Source of the DNA: Verrucosispora sp. NA02020
GTDB taxonomy: Bacteria; Actinomycetota; Actinomycetes; Mycobacteriales; Micromonosporaceae
Direction: 5' to 3'
NCBI RefSeq assembly: GCF_013364215.1
Contig: NZ_CP054923.1
Span: 310,001 to 374,000 of the forward strand
Length of the DNA: 64,000 bases
This document shows, one piece after another, positions 33,984-42,000 of the stretch. The notes under the pieces were generated by a model that saw only the letters and a list, made by a program, of their open reading frames with translations, was not told the origin of the DNA and did no database searches. A program made the translations under genes and the position numbers. Position 1 is the first letter of the stretch. Each line of letters starts with the position of its first letter.

Positions 33984-35408
33984 GTGACGACGATCCCGAA
34001 CGTGCTCGCCAACCGGTACGCCTCGCCCGAGCTGGTCGCCCTCTGGTCGCCGGAGGAGAAGATCCGGCTGGAACGTCGCCTCTGGCTGGCCGTGCTCCAA
34101 GCCCAGCGGGACCTCGGCGTGCCGGTGCCCGACGGGGTGGTCGAGGCGTACGAGCGGGTGCTCGACGACGTCGACCTCGACTCGATCGCGGCCCGGGAGC
34201 GGGTCACCCGGCACGACGTGAAGGCCCGCATCGAGGAGTTCAGCGCGCTCGCCGGGTACGAGCACGTGCACAAGGGGATGACCTCGCGGGACCTCACCGA
34301 GAACGTCGAGCAGCTCCAGGTGCGTCGCTCGCTGGAGCTGATCCGGGACCGGGTGGTGGCGACGTTGGCCCGGCTCGCCTGGCACGCCCACGAGTACGCG
34401 GACGTGGTGATGGCCGGGCGCTCGCACAACGTCGCGGCGCAGGCCACCACGCTGGGCAAGCGCTTCGCGTCGGCCGCCGAGGAACTGATCATCGCGTACG
34501 AGCGACTGGAGGACCTGATCTCCTGGTACCCGCTGCGCGGGATCAAGGGGCCGGTGGGTACCGCCGCCGACCAGTTGGACCTCTTCGACGGCGACGCCGA
34601 GAAGGTGGCCGAGCTGGAGCGGCGGGTCGCCGAGCACCTCGGCTTCCAGCGGGTGCTGGACAGCGTCGGGCAGGTCTACCCCCGGTCGATCGACATGGCC
34701 GTGATCGCCGCGCTGGCGCAGGTGGCCGCCGCACCCTCCTCGCTGGCCACCACGATCCGGCTGATGGTCGGGCAGGAGTTGGCCACCGAGGGCTTCAAGC
34801 CGGGCCAGGTGGGTTCCAGCGCGATGCCGCACAAGATGAACACCCGTTCGTCGGAGCGGGTCAACGGCTTCGCCGTGATCATCCGGGGGTACCTGTCGAT
34901 GGTCGGCGAGCTGGCCGGCGACCAGTGGAACGAGGGGGACGTCTCCTGCTCCGTGGTCCGCCGGGTGGCCCTGCCGGACGCCTTCTTCGCCGCCGACGGG
35001 CTGTTCCAGACGTTCCTCACCGTGCTCGACGAGTTCGGCGCGTACCCGGCGGTGATCAACCGGGAGTTGGAGCGTTTCCTTCCATTCCTGGCCACCACCA
35101 AGATCCTGGTGGCGGCGGTGCGTCGGGGCGTGGGCCGGGAGACCGCCCACGAGGCGATCAAGGAGCACGCGGTGGCCGTGGCGCTCGCCATGCGTGAGCA
35201 GGGTGCGCCCGACAACGACCTCTTCGACCGCCTCGCCGCCGACCCCCGGCTGGGCCTCACCCGCGCCGAGATCGACGCCCTGGTCGCCGACCGGGCCGCC
35301 TTCGTCGGCGCCGCCCCCGCCCAGATCCAGGCGGTGACCACCCGGATCTCCAAGATCGTCCAGTCCCACCCACACGCCGCCACCTACACCCCCCCACCAA
35401 TCCTCTAA
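33984..35408 (+). CDS. purB: adenylosuccinate lyase
   Basis: PurB removes fumarate from SAICAR and from adenylosuccinate, serving two steps of purine synthesis. The 474-aa protein contains the fumarase/aspartase superfamily signature GSSAMPHKMNTRSSERV with the catalytic Ser loop. It also has MTSRDLTENVEQLQ and the AGRSHNVAAQATTLGKRF region carrying catalytic His residues. GTG at 33984 was chosen (VTTIPNVLANRYASPELVAL), with a weak ggaga upstream. The gene is followed by a perfect palindromic repeat at 35438. Confidence 0.95.
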   Translation: MTTIPNVLANRYASPELVALWSPEEKIRLERRLWLAVLQAQRDLGVPVPDGVVEAYERVLDDVDLDSIAARERVTRHDVKARIEEFSALAGYEHVHKGMTSRDLTENVEQLQVRRSLELIRDRVVATLARLAWHAHEYADVVMAGRSHNVAAQATTLGKRFASAAEELIIAYERLEDLISWYPLRGIKGPVGTAADQLDLFDGDAEKVAELERRVAEHLGFQRVLDSVGQVYPRSIDMAVIAALAQVAAAPSSLATTIRLMVGQELATEGFKPGQVGSSAMPHKMNTRSSERVNGFAVIIRGYLSMVGELAGDQWNEGDVSCSVVRRVALPDAFFAADGLFQTFLTVLDEFGAYPAVINRELERFLPFLATTKILVAAVRRGVGRETAHEAIKEHAVAVALAMREQGAPDNDLFDRLAADPRLGLTRAEIDALVADRAAFVGAAPAQIQAVTTRISKIVQSHPHAATYTPPPIL

Positions 35409-35437
35409 CCCCCTCCCCCCTACCCGCCGACGCAGGC

Positions 35438-35498
35438 GTTGATCAAGAAGTTTGGGTCGCCCAGGAGTGCTCCGGAGGACCCAAACTTCTTGATCAAC
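35438..35498. repeat. TTGATCAAGAAGTT palindromic element, copy C (perfect)
   Basis: Perfect 21-bp arms begin GTTGATCAAGAAGTTTGGGT and flank a 19-nt centre (gcccaggagtgctccggag) that can itself pair in part. It lies between convergent purB and the YbjQ-like gene and could serve as a shared terminator. Confidence 0.92.
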
Positions 35499-35552
35499 GC
35501 CACCGGCCGACTCAGGGCGGTGGGGTGGGTGGGTGGGTGGGGTGGATGGGTG

Positions 35553-36011
35553 TCAGTCGCGGGTGGGGGTTTCGGCGGCGGAGCTGAGGTTGGGAGCGCT
35601 GGCAGGCTCGGCGATGCCGCCCGGGGTCTCGGCGAAGGACGGGTCCTGGGCGGTCTCGGCCGCTACGAGGGGCTGGTCCGGCGGCATCACGTCGGGCATC
35701 TTCGGTGCCACGATCACGGCGGTGCCGTAGGCGCAGATCTCCATCCACATCTCGCCGCAGTCGCGGCTGTCGAACCGCATCCCCACGACCGCGTTCGCGC
35801 CGAGCCGTCGGGCCTCCTCCCCGAGCCGCGCCACGGAGTCGGTACGCCAGCGGGTGAGGTTGTCCGGTGCGGACGGGTCGTACGCGCCACCGCGCAGGTT
35901 CTTCACCCCCTCGCGGTAGGGGTTGCGGGTCCTGGCCATGGAGGAGACCACTTCGCCGAGGATCTGGCGGATCTCGTAGCCGGGAAGTTGGTCCGTCGTC
36001 ACGACCAGCAC
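35553..36011 (-). CDS. YbjQ / UPF0145-family protein
   Basis: The 152-aa protein matches the YbjQ fold over its first 105 residues: VVTTDQLPGYEIRQILGEVV, ARTRNPYREGVKNLRGGAYD and LGANAVVGMRFDS followed by AYGTAVIV. The family forms pentameric beta-barrel-like rings, is annotated as putative heavy-metal binding, and has no firm function. A further 45-residue Pro/Ala/Glu tail is peculiar to this copy. The GTG at 36011 starts the conserved region directly. Confidence 0.78.
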   Translation of the reverse strand: MLVVTTDQLPGYEIRQILGEVVSSMARTRNPYREGVKNLRGGAYDPSAPDNLTRWRTDSVARLGEEARRLGANAVVGMRFDSRDCGEMWMEICAYGTAVIVAPKMPDVMPPDQPLVAAETAQDPSFAETPGGIAEPASAPNLSSAAETPTRD

Positions 36012-36139
36012 GTTTCTGATGCTGGCAGTCGATGCGGGTCGCCAACGCGAGGGTTGTTCACCTGAACGGATGCTGCAAAACGACGCGGCGCGGACGGCGG
36101 GCGCGCAGCCCACCATCCGCGCCGACCGGGCGCTAACCG

Positions 36140-36820
36140 TCAGACACCGGCCACCGAGGTGATCCAGGCACGGTTGAACGCGACACTGCCGTAGTTCTGG
36201 ATGTTCACCCCGTCGGCCGTCGAGGCGACGCCGACCTGCGCGCCGTTGTAGAACTGCGGACCGCCCGAGTCGCCCCGCCAGGCGTTGCCGTTGATCCGGG
36301 TGCTCCGGATCGCCTGCCCGCCGTACGCGTCGGTGACGCCGGTGCTGGTCACCCGGACCGACGCGGTCTTGAGCTGGGGGGAGGCCGCGCAGCCGCTGTA
36401 GCAGGTCCGGCCCCAGCCGTAGATCGAGTTGGTGGAGTTGACCGGCGGGTTGCTGCTGGCCAGCGTGACGTAGCTGGTGCTCACCGTGCTGGAGAGCCGC
36501 ATCAGGGCCAGGTCGTAGCGGCCGTAGGTGGCGCTGACCGTGCGGGTGACGCCGCCGGAGGAGAGGTACACGCTGCCCACCCGGACGGACATGTTGCTGC
36601 CGATGCAGTGCTGGGCGGTGAGCACCCACTGGGGCGCGATGATCGTGCCGGAGCAGGTGAACGAGCCGTTGCTGAACACCGCTGCCGCCCACGGCGCGGA
36701 GGAGACGGTGCTGCCGCCGATGATGTACGGGCTGACGGGGGAGGCGACGGCGCCGGAACTGGCGCCGACGACGCCGACCATGGCTGTGGCGAAGGCCACG
36801 ATCAGGGATCGGATGCGCAT
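36140..36820 (-). CDS. secreted trypsin-like serine protease (S1)
   Basis: The 226-aa precursor has a signal peptide (residues about 1-26, ending AVASP), a short propeptide and the mature start IIGGSTVSSAPWAAAV. The catalytic residues are His in WVLTAQHCIG, Asp in RYDLALMRL and Ser in RGDSGGPQF. A small His-Cys loop and later cysteines support disulfides. The specificity pocket cannot be fixed by eye. It is an extracellular digestive protease. It stands alone, divergent from the purS region. Confidence 0.88.
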   Translation of the reverse strand: MRIRSLIVAFATAMVGVVGASSGAVASPVSPYIIGGSTVSSAPWAAAVFSNGSFTCSGTIIAPQWVLTAQHCIGSNMSVRVGSVYLSSGGVTRTVSATYGRYDLALMRLSSTVSTSYVTLASSNPPVNSTNSIYGWGRTCYSGCAASPQLKTASVRVTSTGVTDAYGGQAIRSTRINGNAWRGDSGGPQFYNGAQVGVASTADGVNIQNYGSVAFNRAWITSVAGV

Positions 36821-37271
36821 CGGTAGGGCTCCTTCGGGGTGTGGCGACCCGGGTTGACCGAGTCGATCTGCGCTGGCGGGAGGGGGTGAACCGCCACCGC
36901 GACGACAGTTAATCGACGTCTGACGATGTACCGTAGGGCCCGGTGAGGTGTTTCACAAGAGGTTCATCGAAACAGCCGGATGTAACAGTCGGATTCGCTG
37001 GCGTCGGGGAAGGGGGGCCGGATCGGGCCGATCAGGGCCCGTCGACCGCCTGGAGGGGGGTGAAACCTGCCCGGACCGGGCCGTCCGGCAACGAACCCGT
37101 ATCGAGACTGCAACGAACCCGTATCGGTCCCGAAGGCCCCACGCGGGTACGGTCGGACACCGCCGGGACCGCGTCCGGCCGGTGCGTCTGGCGCCGTATC
37201 TGCCAGGTAGGCTGGCTGCGCTCGCCCGTTGTGGGTCGGCACCCAACTGCGTACACAGTCAGGAGTGCCCA
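36821..37271. other. 451-bp intergenic region before purS
   Basis: No convincing gene is seen. The part near the protease contains an AT-richer patch (ttaatcgacgtctgacgatg) suitable for its promoter. Near 37088-37126 lies a 17-bp direct repeat that may regulate the purSQL operon. The purS ribosome-binding site (AGGAG) is at 37261-37265. Confidence 0.5.
37088..37126 (+). promoter_or_regulatory. 17-bp direct repeats upstream of purSQL
   Basis: GCAACGAACCCGTATCG occurs twice, at 37088-37104 and 37110-37126 with a 22-bp period, about two helical turns. This is a possible binding site for a purine regulator. No known consensus was verified. Confidence 0.4.
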
Positions 37272-37535
37272 GTGCCTCGCGTCGTCGTCGACGTCATGCT
37301 CAAGCCCGAGATCCTCGATCCTCAGGGCCAGGCCGTCGCAAACGCGCTGCCCCGGCTCGGCGTCAACGACGTCGCCTCGGTACGGATCGGCAGGCGGATC
37401 GAGATCGACTTCACCGGTGAACCGGACCTGGACCGGGCCCGGGAGATCGCCGACAAGTTGCTCGCCAACCCGGTCATCGAGGACTTCACCGTCCACCTGG
37501 TCGAGGCCGACGAAGCCGCGGACGCCCGCTCGTGA
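37272..37535 (+). CDS. purS: phosphoribosylformylglycinamidine synthase, PurS subunit
   Basis: The 87-aa protein ([20 protein letters not shown], ending in acidic residues) is the small bridging subunit of the three-part FGAM synthase. It dimerises to hold PurQ and PurL together and helps ammonia transfer. Length is normal. The GTG at 37272 follows AGGAGTGCCCA. Its stop overlaps the purQ start (GTGA), marking a translationally coupled purS-purQ-purL operon. Confidence 0.93.
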   Translation: MPRVVVDVMLKPEILDPQGQAVANALPRLGVNDVASVRIGRRIEIDFTGEPDLDRAREIADKLLANPVIEDFTVHLVEADEAADARS

Positions 37536-38215
37536 CCGCCCGGGTCGGTGTGGTGACGTTCCCCGGCTCGCTCGACGACGGGGACGCGGCCCGGGCCGTC
37601 CGGATCGCCGGCGCGGAGCCGGTCCGCCTCTGGCACGGGGACGCCGAGCTGCACGGGGTGGACGCGGTCGTCCTGCCCGGCGGCTTCTCCTACGGTGACT
37701 ACCTGCGGTGCGGCGCCATCGCCCGGTTCGCCCCGGTGATGGAGAAGATCGTCGACGCCGCAGCCGGTGGTCTGCCGGTGCTCGGCATCTGCAACGGCTT
37801 CCAGATCCTCTGCGAGGCGCACCTGCTGCCCGGCGCGCTCACCCGCAACCAGCACCTGCACTTCCGCAACCGGGACCAGGTCCTGCGGATCGAGGCGACC
37901 GGCACGGCCTGGACGAACGCGTTCCAGCCCGGCCAGGAGGTGCTGATCCCGGTCAAGAACGGCGAGGGTTGCTACGTCGCCGACCCGGCGACGCTCGACG
38001 CGCTGGAGGCCGAGGGTCGGGTGGTGGCCCGGTACCTCGGCGGCAACCCGAACGGGTCGCAGCGCGACATCGCCGCGATCACCAACCCCGCCGGCAATGT
38101 GGTCGGCATCATGCCGCATCCCGAGCACGCGGTGGAGGCCCTCACCGGCCCCTCCCTCGACGGCCTCGGCTTCTTCACCTCGGTGCTCAAGCACCTGGTG
38201 GGGGCGCCGGCGTGA
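37532..38215 (+). CDS. purQ: FGAM synthase, PurQ glutaminase subunit
   Basis: The 227-aa class I glutamine amidotransferase releases ammonia from glutamine for PurL. The nucleophile Cys87 is in [12 protein letters not shown], and the His/Glu pair of the triad is in [13 protein letters not shown]. The start [20 protein letters not shown] and the [11 protein letters not shown] oxyanion segment are typical. The GTG start overlaps the purS stop by 4 nt. A 24-codon reading frame and then purL follow. Confidence 0.95.
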   Translation: MTARVGVVTFPGSLDDGDAARAVRIAGAEPVRLWHGDAELHGVDAVVLPGGFSYGDYLRCGAIARFAPVMEKIVDAAAGGLPVLGICNGFQILCEAHLLPGALTRNQHLHFRNRDQVLRIEATGTAWTNAFQPGQEVLIPVKNGEGCYVADPATLDALEAEGRVVARYLGGNPNGSQRDIAAITNPAGNVVGIMPHPEHAVEALTGPSLDGLGFFTSVLKHLVGAPA

Positions 38216-38286
38216 CCGTCGGCTGCGGGATCAACGGTCAGCTCACCCGCCTCCCCGGCGGCGAGCGCAACGAGGAGATGTCATGA
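38212..38286 (+). CDS. 24-aa reading frame between purQ and purL (uncertain)
   Basis: The frame starts with a GTG that overlaps the purQ stop (GTGA) and ends with a TGA that overlaps the purL ATG (ATGA). Its product would be [20 protein letters not shown] plus four residues (EEMS). The exact fit on both sides suggests it may carry ribosomes from purQ to purL (translational coupling) rather than make a useful peptide. No family is recognised. Confidence 0.3.
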   Translation: MTVGCGINGQLTRLPGGERNEEMS

Positions 38287-41120
38287 CCACGCATCCGGAC
38301 CCGGTACGGGAGACCCCGGAGGCATACCCGGCCGCGCCGGTCCAGCCGAACCCGGCTGCCGCCGCGTCCCCGGTCGCCCCGCCCCGGCACGCCGCCGCGC
38401 AGGAGGCCACCGACTGGACCGGCGGGGTGGACACCGTCCCGGCCGCCGACGGCAGCCCGGACGAGCTCCAGCCCTACGCCGAGCTCGGGCTCCGCGACGA
38501 CGAGTACGACCGGATCCGGCACATCCTGGGCCGCCGGCCGACCCAGTCCGAGCTGGCGATGTACTCGATCATGTGGAGCGAGCACTGCTCCTACAAGTCG
38601 AGCAAGGTGCACCTGCGCCAGTTCGGCGAGAAGGCCCCGCCCAGCGACCGGCTGCTGGCCGGCATCGGGGAGAACGCCGGTGTGGTGCAGATCTCCGACG
38701 AGCTGGCGGTGACCTTCAAGGTCGAGTCGCACAACCACCCCAGCTTCGTCGAGCCGTACCAGGGTGCCGCCACCGGCGTCGGTGGCATCGTCCGCGACAT
38801 CCTGGCCATGGGTGCCCGCCCGGTGGCGGTGATGGACCCGCTGCGCTTCGGTGCCGCCGACCACCCCGACACCGCCCGGGTGCTGCCCGGCGTGGTGGCC
38901 GGAGTCGGCGGGTACGGCAACTGCCTCGGTCTGCCCAACATCGGCGGCGAGGTCGTCTTCGACCCCTGCTACCAGGGCAACCCGCTGGTCAACGCGCTCT
39001 GCCTCGGCGTCCTGCCGGTCAGTCGCCTGCAGAACAAGGCCGCCGTCGGCCCCGGCAACGTCGTGGTGCTGATGGGCGCCAAGACCGGCCGGGACGGCAT
39101 CGGCGGTGTCTCCGTGCTGGCCAGCGCCACCTTCACCGAGGGCAGCGAGAAGCGCCGCCCGTCGGTGCAGGTCGGTGACCCGTTCATCGAGAAGCTGCTG
39201 ATCGAGGCGTGCCTGGAGCTGTACGACGCCCAGCTCGTCGCCGGCATCCAGGACCTCGGTGGCGCCGGGCTGACCTGCGCGCTCACCGAGACCGCCGCGG
39301 CGGCCGGCACCGGCATGCGGGTCTGGCTGGAGCGGGTGCCGCTGCGCGAGCCGTCGATGGAGCCGCACGAGATCCTCGCCAGCGAGTCGCAGGAGCGGAT
39401 GCTCCTGGTCGTCGAGCCGGACAAGCTCGACGCCGTGCTCAAGACCTGCGAGAAGTGGGGCGTCCTGGCCACCGCCATCGGCGAGGTCACCGCGCCGCAG
39501 CAGGACGGCCAGCCCGGCCGGCTGCTGATCACCTGGCGGGACCACCTGGTGGTCGACGTGCCGCCGGGGTCGCTGGTGGACGACGGCCCGGTCTACGCCC
39601 GCCCGATGCGGGAGCCCGCCGACCTGATCCTGCTCCAGGCCGACCGGGCCGAGACGCTGCCCCGGCCGACCGACCCGGACGCGCTGCGCGAGACCCTGCT
39701 GCGCATGATCGCCTCGCCGAATCTGGCCGACAAGACCTGGGTCACCGAGCAGTACGACCGCTACGTGCTGGGCAACACCGTGCTCGCCCAGCCGGAGGAC
39801 TCGGGCGTGATCCGGATCGACGAGCAGACCGGCCTGGGCGTGGCGCTCTCGGTCGACGGGAACGGCCGGTACGCCCGGCTCGACCCGTACCACGGCGCCA
39901 AGCTGGCGCTGGCCGAGGCGTTCCGCAACGTCGCGGTCACCGGTGCGACGCCGATCGCGGTCACCGACTGCCTGAACTTCGGTTCGCCGGAGGACCCGGG
40001 CGTGATGTGGCAGTTCGCCGAGGCCGTACGCGGTCTGGCGGACGGTTGCGCCGAACTGGGCATCCCGGTCACCGGCGGCAATGTCAGCTTCTACAACCAG
40101 ACCGGTGCGGCGGCAATCCACCCGACTCCGGTCGTCGGCGTGCTCGGTGTGCTGGAGAACGTGGCCGAACGGGTGGCGTCCGGCTTCGTCGCGCACCCCA
40201 CCAACGAACACGACCAGCTCTTCCTGCTCGGCGAGACGCACGTCGAGCTCTCCGGCTCGGAGTGGGCCTGGGTCACCCACGAGCACCTCGGCGGCGTACC
40301 CCCGCAGGTCGACCTGACGCGCGAGAAGCAGCTCGCCGGGCTGCTGGCCGCCGCTTCCCGGGTCGGTCACCTCAGCTCCGCGCACGACCTCTCCGACGGT
40401 GGTCTCGCGCAGAGCCTGGTGGAGTCCTGCCTGCGCCACAACGTCGGCGCGCGGATCGCAGTGCCGGAACGGTTCGAGGGCGGCTCGATGCCGTTCGTCT
40501 TCCTGTTCAGCGAGTCCGCCGGTCGGGTGCTGGTCTCGGTGCCGCGCGGGCACGAGAAGGCGTTCACCGCGCTCTGCGCCGAGCACGGTGTGCCGTGGGA
40601 GCTGATCGGGGTCACCGACTCCACCGCCGCCGCACTCGAGGTGCACGGCCAGTTCCGGGTCGAGCTGGACGAGCTGCGCGAGGCGCACACCGGCACCCTG
40701 CCCAAGCTCTTCGGGGGCGTGCAGCCGTTCGAGGTGACCGCGCCGGAGGCCGTCGGGACGTCGGCCCAGGCCGACGTCGCCCCGACCGCCGACGCCGCCG
40801 AGGCGGCTCCGGTCGTCGAGGCGGCACCGACCGCCGACGCGACGCCGGAGACCGCCGACGTGGTGGACGAGGTGGCGGTGGCGGACGAGGTGCCGGCGAC
40901 CGACAGCCCGGTCGTCGCATCCGAGGAGCCGACGACGGCGGGTGCCGAGGACGAGGACGAGTCGGTGGCCGAGCGGCCGGCCGAGCGGGCGACGCCGCCG
41001 GTCCGGGCTAACGCCGCCGGTGAGACCTCGACGGCCGGGAACGCGCCGGTCGACCAGGCCGGCGCCGAAGCTCCGCAGCCCGGTGCCACTGAGCAGCCTG
41101 CCGCGTCCGACGAGCGCTGA
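38283..41120 (+). CDS. purL: FGAM synthase, PurL large subunit
   Basis: PurL converts FGAR to FGAM with ATP and ammonia from PurQ. The 945-aa protein has the small-PurL architecture over residues about 60-820. It has the N-terminal signature [40 protein letters not shown], the nucleotide-binding [17 protein letters not shown] and the later [15 protein letters not shown]. An additional N-terminal 55 residues and a C-terminal tail of about 150 residues (after [13 protein letters not shown]) are Ala/Pro/Glu/Asp-rich and low in complexity. They are absent from typical PurL of about 740-760 aa. The ATG at 38283 follows GAGGAG. Confidence 0.95.
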   Translation: MTTHPDPVRETPEAYPAAPVQPNPAAAASPVAPPRHAAAQEATDWTGGVDTVPAADGSPDELQPYAELGLRDDEYDRIRHILGRRPTQSELAMYSIMWSEHCSYKSSKVHLRQFGEKAPPSDRLLAGIGENAGVVQISDELAVTFKVESHNHPSFVEPYQGAATGVGGIVRDILAMGARPVAVMDPLRFGAADHPDTARVLPGVVAGVGGYGNCLGLPNIGGEVVFDPCYQGNPLVNALCLGVLPVSRLQNKAAVGPGNVVVLMGAKTGRDGIGGVSVLASATFTEGSEKRRPSVQVGDPFIEKLLIEACLELYDAQLVAGIQDLGGAGLTCALTETAAAAGTGMRVWLERVPLREPSMEPHEILASESQERMLLVVEPDKLDAVLKTCEKWGVLATAIGEVTAPQQDGQPGRLLITWRDHLVVDVPPGSLVDDGPVYARPMREPADLILLQADRAETLPRPTDPDALRETLLRMIASPNLADKTWVTEQYDRYVLGNTVLAQPEDSGVIRIDEQTGLGVALSVDGNGRYARLDPYHGAKLALAEAFRNVAVTGATPIAVTDCLNFGSPEDPGVMWQFAEAVRGLADGCAELGIPVTGGNVSFYNQTGAAAIHPTPVVGVLGVLENVAERVASGFVAHPTNEHDQLFLLGETHVELSGSEWAWVTHEHLGGVPPQVDLTREKQLAGLLAAASRVGHLSSAHDLSDGGLAQSLVESCLRHNVGARIAVPERFEGGSMPFVFLFSESAGRVLVSVPRGHEKAFTALCAEHGVPWELIGVTDSTAAALEVHGQFRVELDELREAHTGTLPKLFGGVQPFEVTAPEAVGTSAQADVAPTADAAEAAPVVEAAPTADATPETADVVDEVAVADEVPATDSPVVASEEPTTAGAEDEDESVAERPAERATPPVRANAAGETSTAGNAPVDQAGAEAPQPGATEQPAASDER

Positions 41121-41124
41121 GGCG

Positions 41125-41877
41125 GTGGCCTCGGCCGTCTTCGCCCAACCCGGATCGGGAGCCCGGTTCGACTGGGGCCTCGCGGGAGCGGCCGAACTCG
41201 GCCGGGTCTGCGCGGCACTGGTGGTGGTGGACGTGTTGTCGTTCACCACCACCGTCGAGGTTGCCGTCGGCCGGGGGATGCGCGTGCACCCGTTCCCCTG
41301 GGGCGCCCAGGCCGCCGACTACGCACAGCGGATCGGTGCGGTGGTCGCGACCGGTCGGCGGCAGACCGCGCAACATCCGTGGTCGCTGTCGCCTGCCGCG
41401 TTGAGCCGGGCACCCTTCGTCGCCGAACTGGTGCTGCCCTCCCCGAACGGATCGGCCATCAGCGCCGCCGCCAGCGCCACCGGCCTGCCGGTGGTGGCGG
41501 CCAACCTGCGTAACGCCCGCGCCGTCGGGAGTTGGCTGCTGCGCCAGGGGTACGGCTCGACCATCGATCCGATCGGCGTGGTCGCCGCCGGTGAGCAGTG
41601 GCCGGACGGCTCGCTCAGGCCGGCGGTGGAGGACCAGCTCGGTGCGGCCTGCGTGCTGGACGCCATCTCCGGAGTGCCGGGTGGTCTGTCGGTGGAGGCG
41701 GCAATGGCACTCGCCTCGCTGGCCAGCACGCCGGATGTGCCTGCGGCGGTCCGGGGTTGCGTGTCCGGTCGCGAGCTGATCGAGGCCGGTTTCCCCGACG
41801 ATGTCGAGGTCGCGGTACGGGTCGACGCCTCCGATGTGGTCCCGCTCCTGCGGCAGGGCGTCTACTCCGCCGCCTGA
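41125..41877 (+). CDS. ComB-like 2-phosphosulfolactate phosphatase family protein
   Basis: The 250-aa protein has the ComB signature: VCAALVVVDVLSFTTTVEVA, LPSPNGSAISAAASATGLPV, NARAVGSWLL and VVAAGEQWPDGSLRPAVED. ComB is a Mg-dependent phosphatase of the coenzyme M pathway. Actinobacteria lack methanogenesis, so the real substrate here is likely another phosphorylated hydroxy acid. The GTG at 41125 lies 4 bp after the purL stop, so it may be co-transcribed with purSQL. A strong hairpin terminator follows. Confidence 0.72.
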   Translation: MASAVFAQPGSGARFDWGLAGAAELGRVCAALVVVDVLSFTTTVEVAVGRGMRVHPFPWGAQAADYAQRIGAVVATGRRQTAQHPWSLSPAALSRAPFVAELVLPSPNGSAISAAASATGLPVVAANLRNARAVGSWLLRQGYGSTIDPIGVVAAGEQWPDGSLRPAVEDQLGAACVLDAISGVPGGLSVEAAMALASLASTPDVPAAVRGCVSGRELIEAGFPDDVEVAVRVDASDVVPLLRQGVYSAA

Positions 41878-41924
41878 CCGTTCCGACCGATCACTGCGGA
41901 CACGTGACCGATCCACCATCGACG

Positions 41925-41956
41925 AAGAGCCGTGGACCTTCCGGTCCACGGCTCTT
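41925..41956. terminator. strong bidirectional terminator
   Basis: Perfect 14-bp arms (aagagccgtggacc / ggtccacggctctt) with loop ttcc are followed by further T residues. They lie between the convergent ends of the comB-like gene and the Gly/Tyr-rich protein gene. Confidence 0.88.
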
Positions 41957-42000
41957 TCTCGTCGGTGCCTCCGCGTCAGCGGGATACGAGGTCCGGGTGG

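Noticed and set aside
38238..41252. 1,004-aa open frame on the minus strand opposite purL
   Set aside because: It is a GC-bias shadow. The plus strand encodes a well-conserved PurL with all motifs, and the minus-strand product is Leu/Gly/His-rich without any domain.
40990..41877. PurL fused to the ComB-like protein by frameshift
   Set aside because: PurL ends at a clean TGA (41118-41120), and the ComB-like gene has its own GTG four bases later in another frame. The low-complexity tail belongs to PurL.
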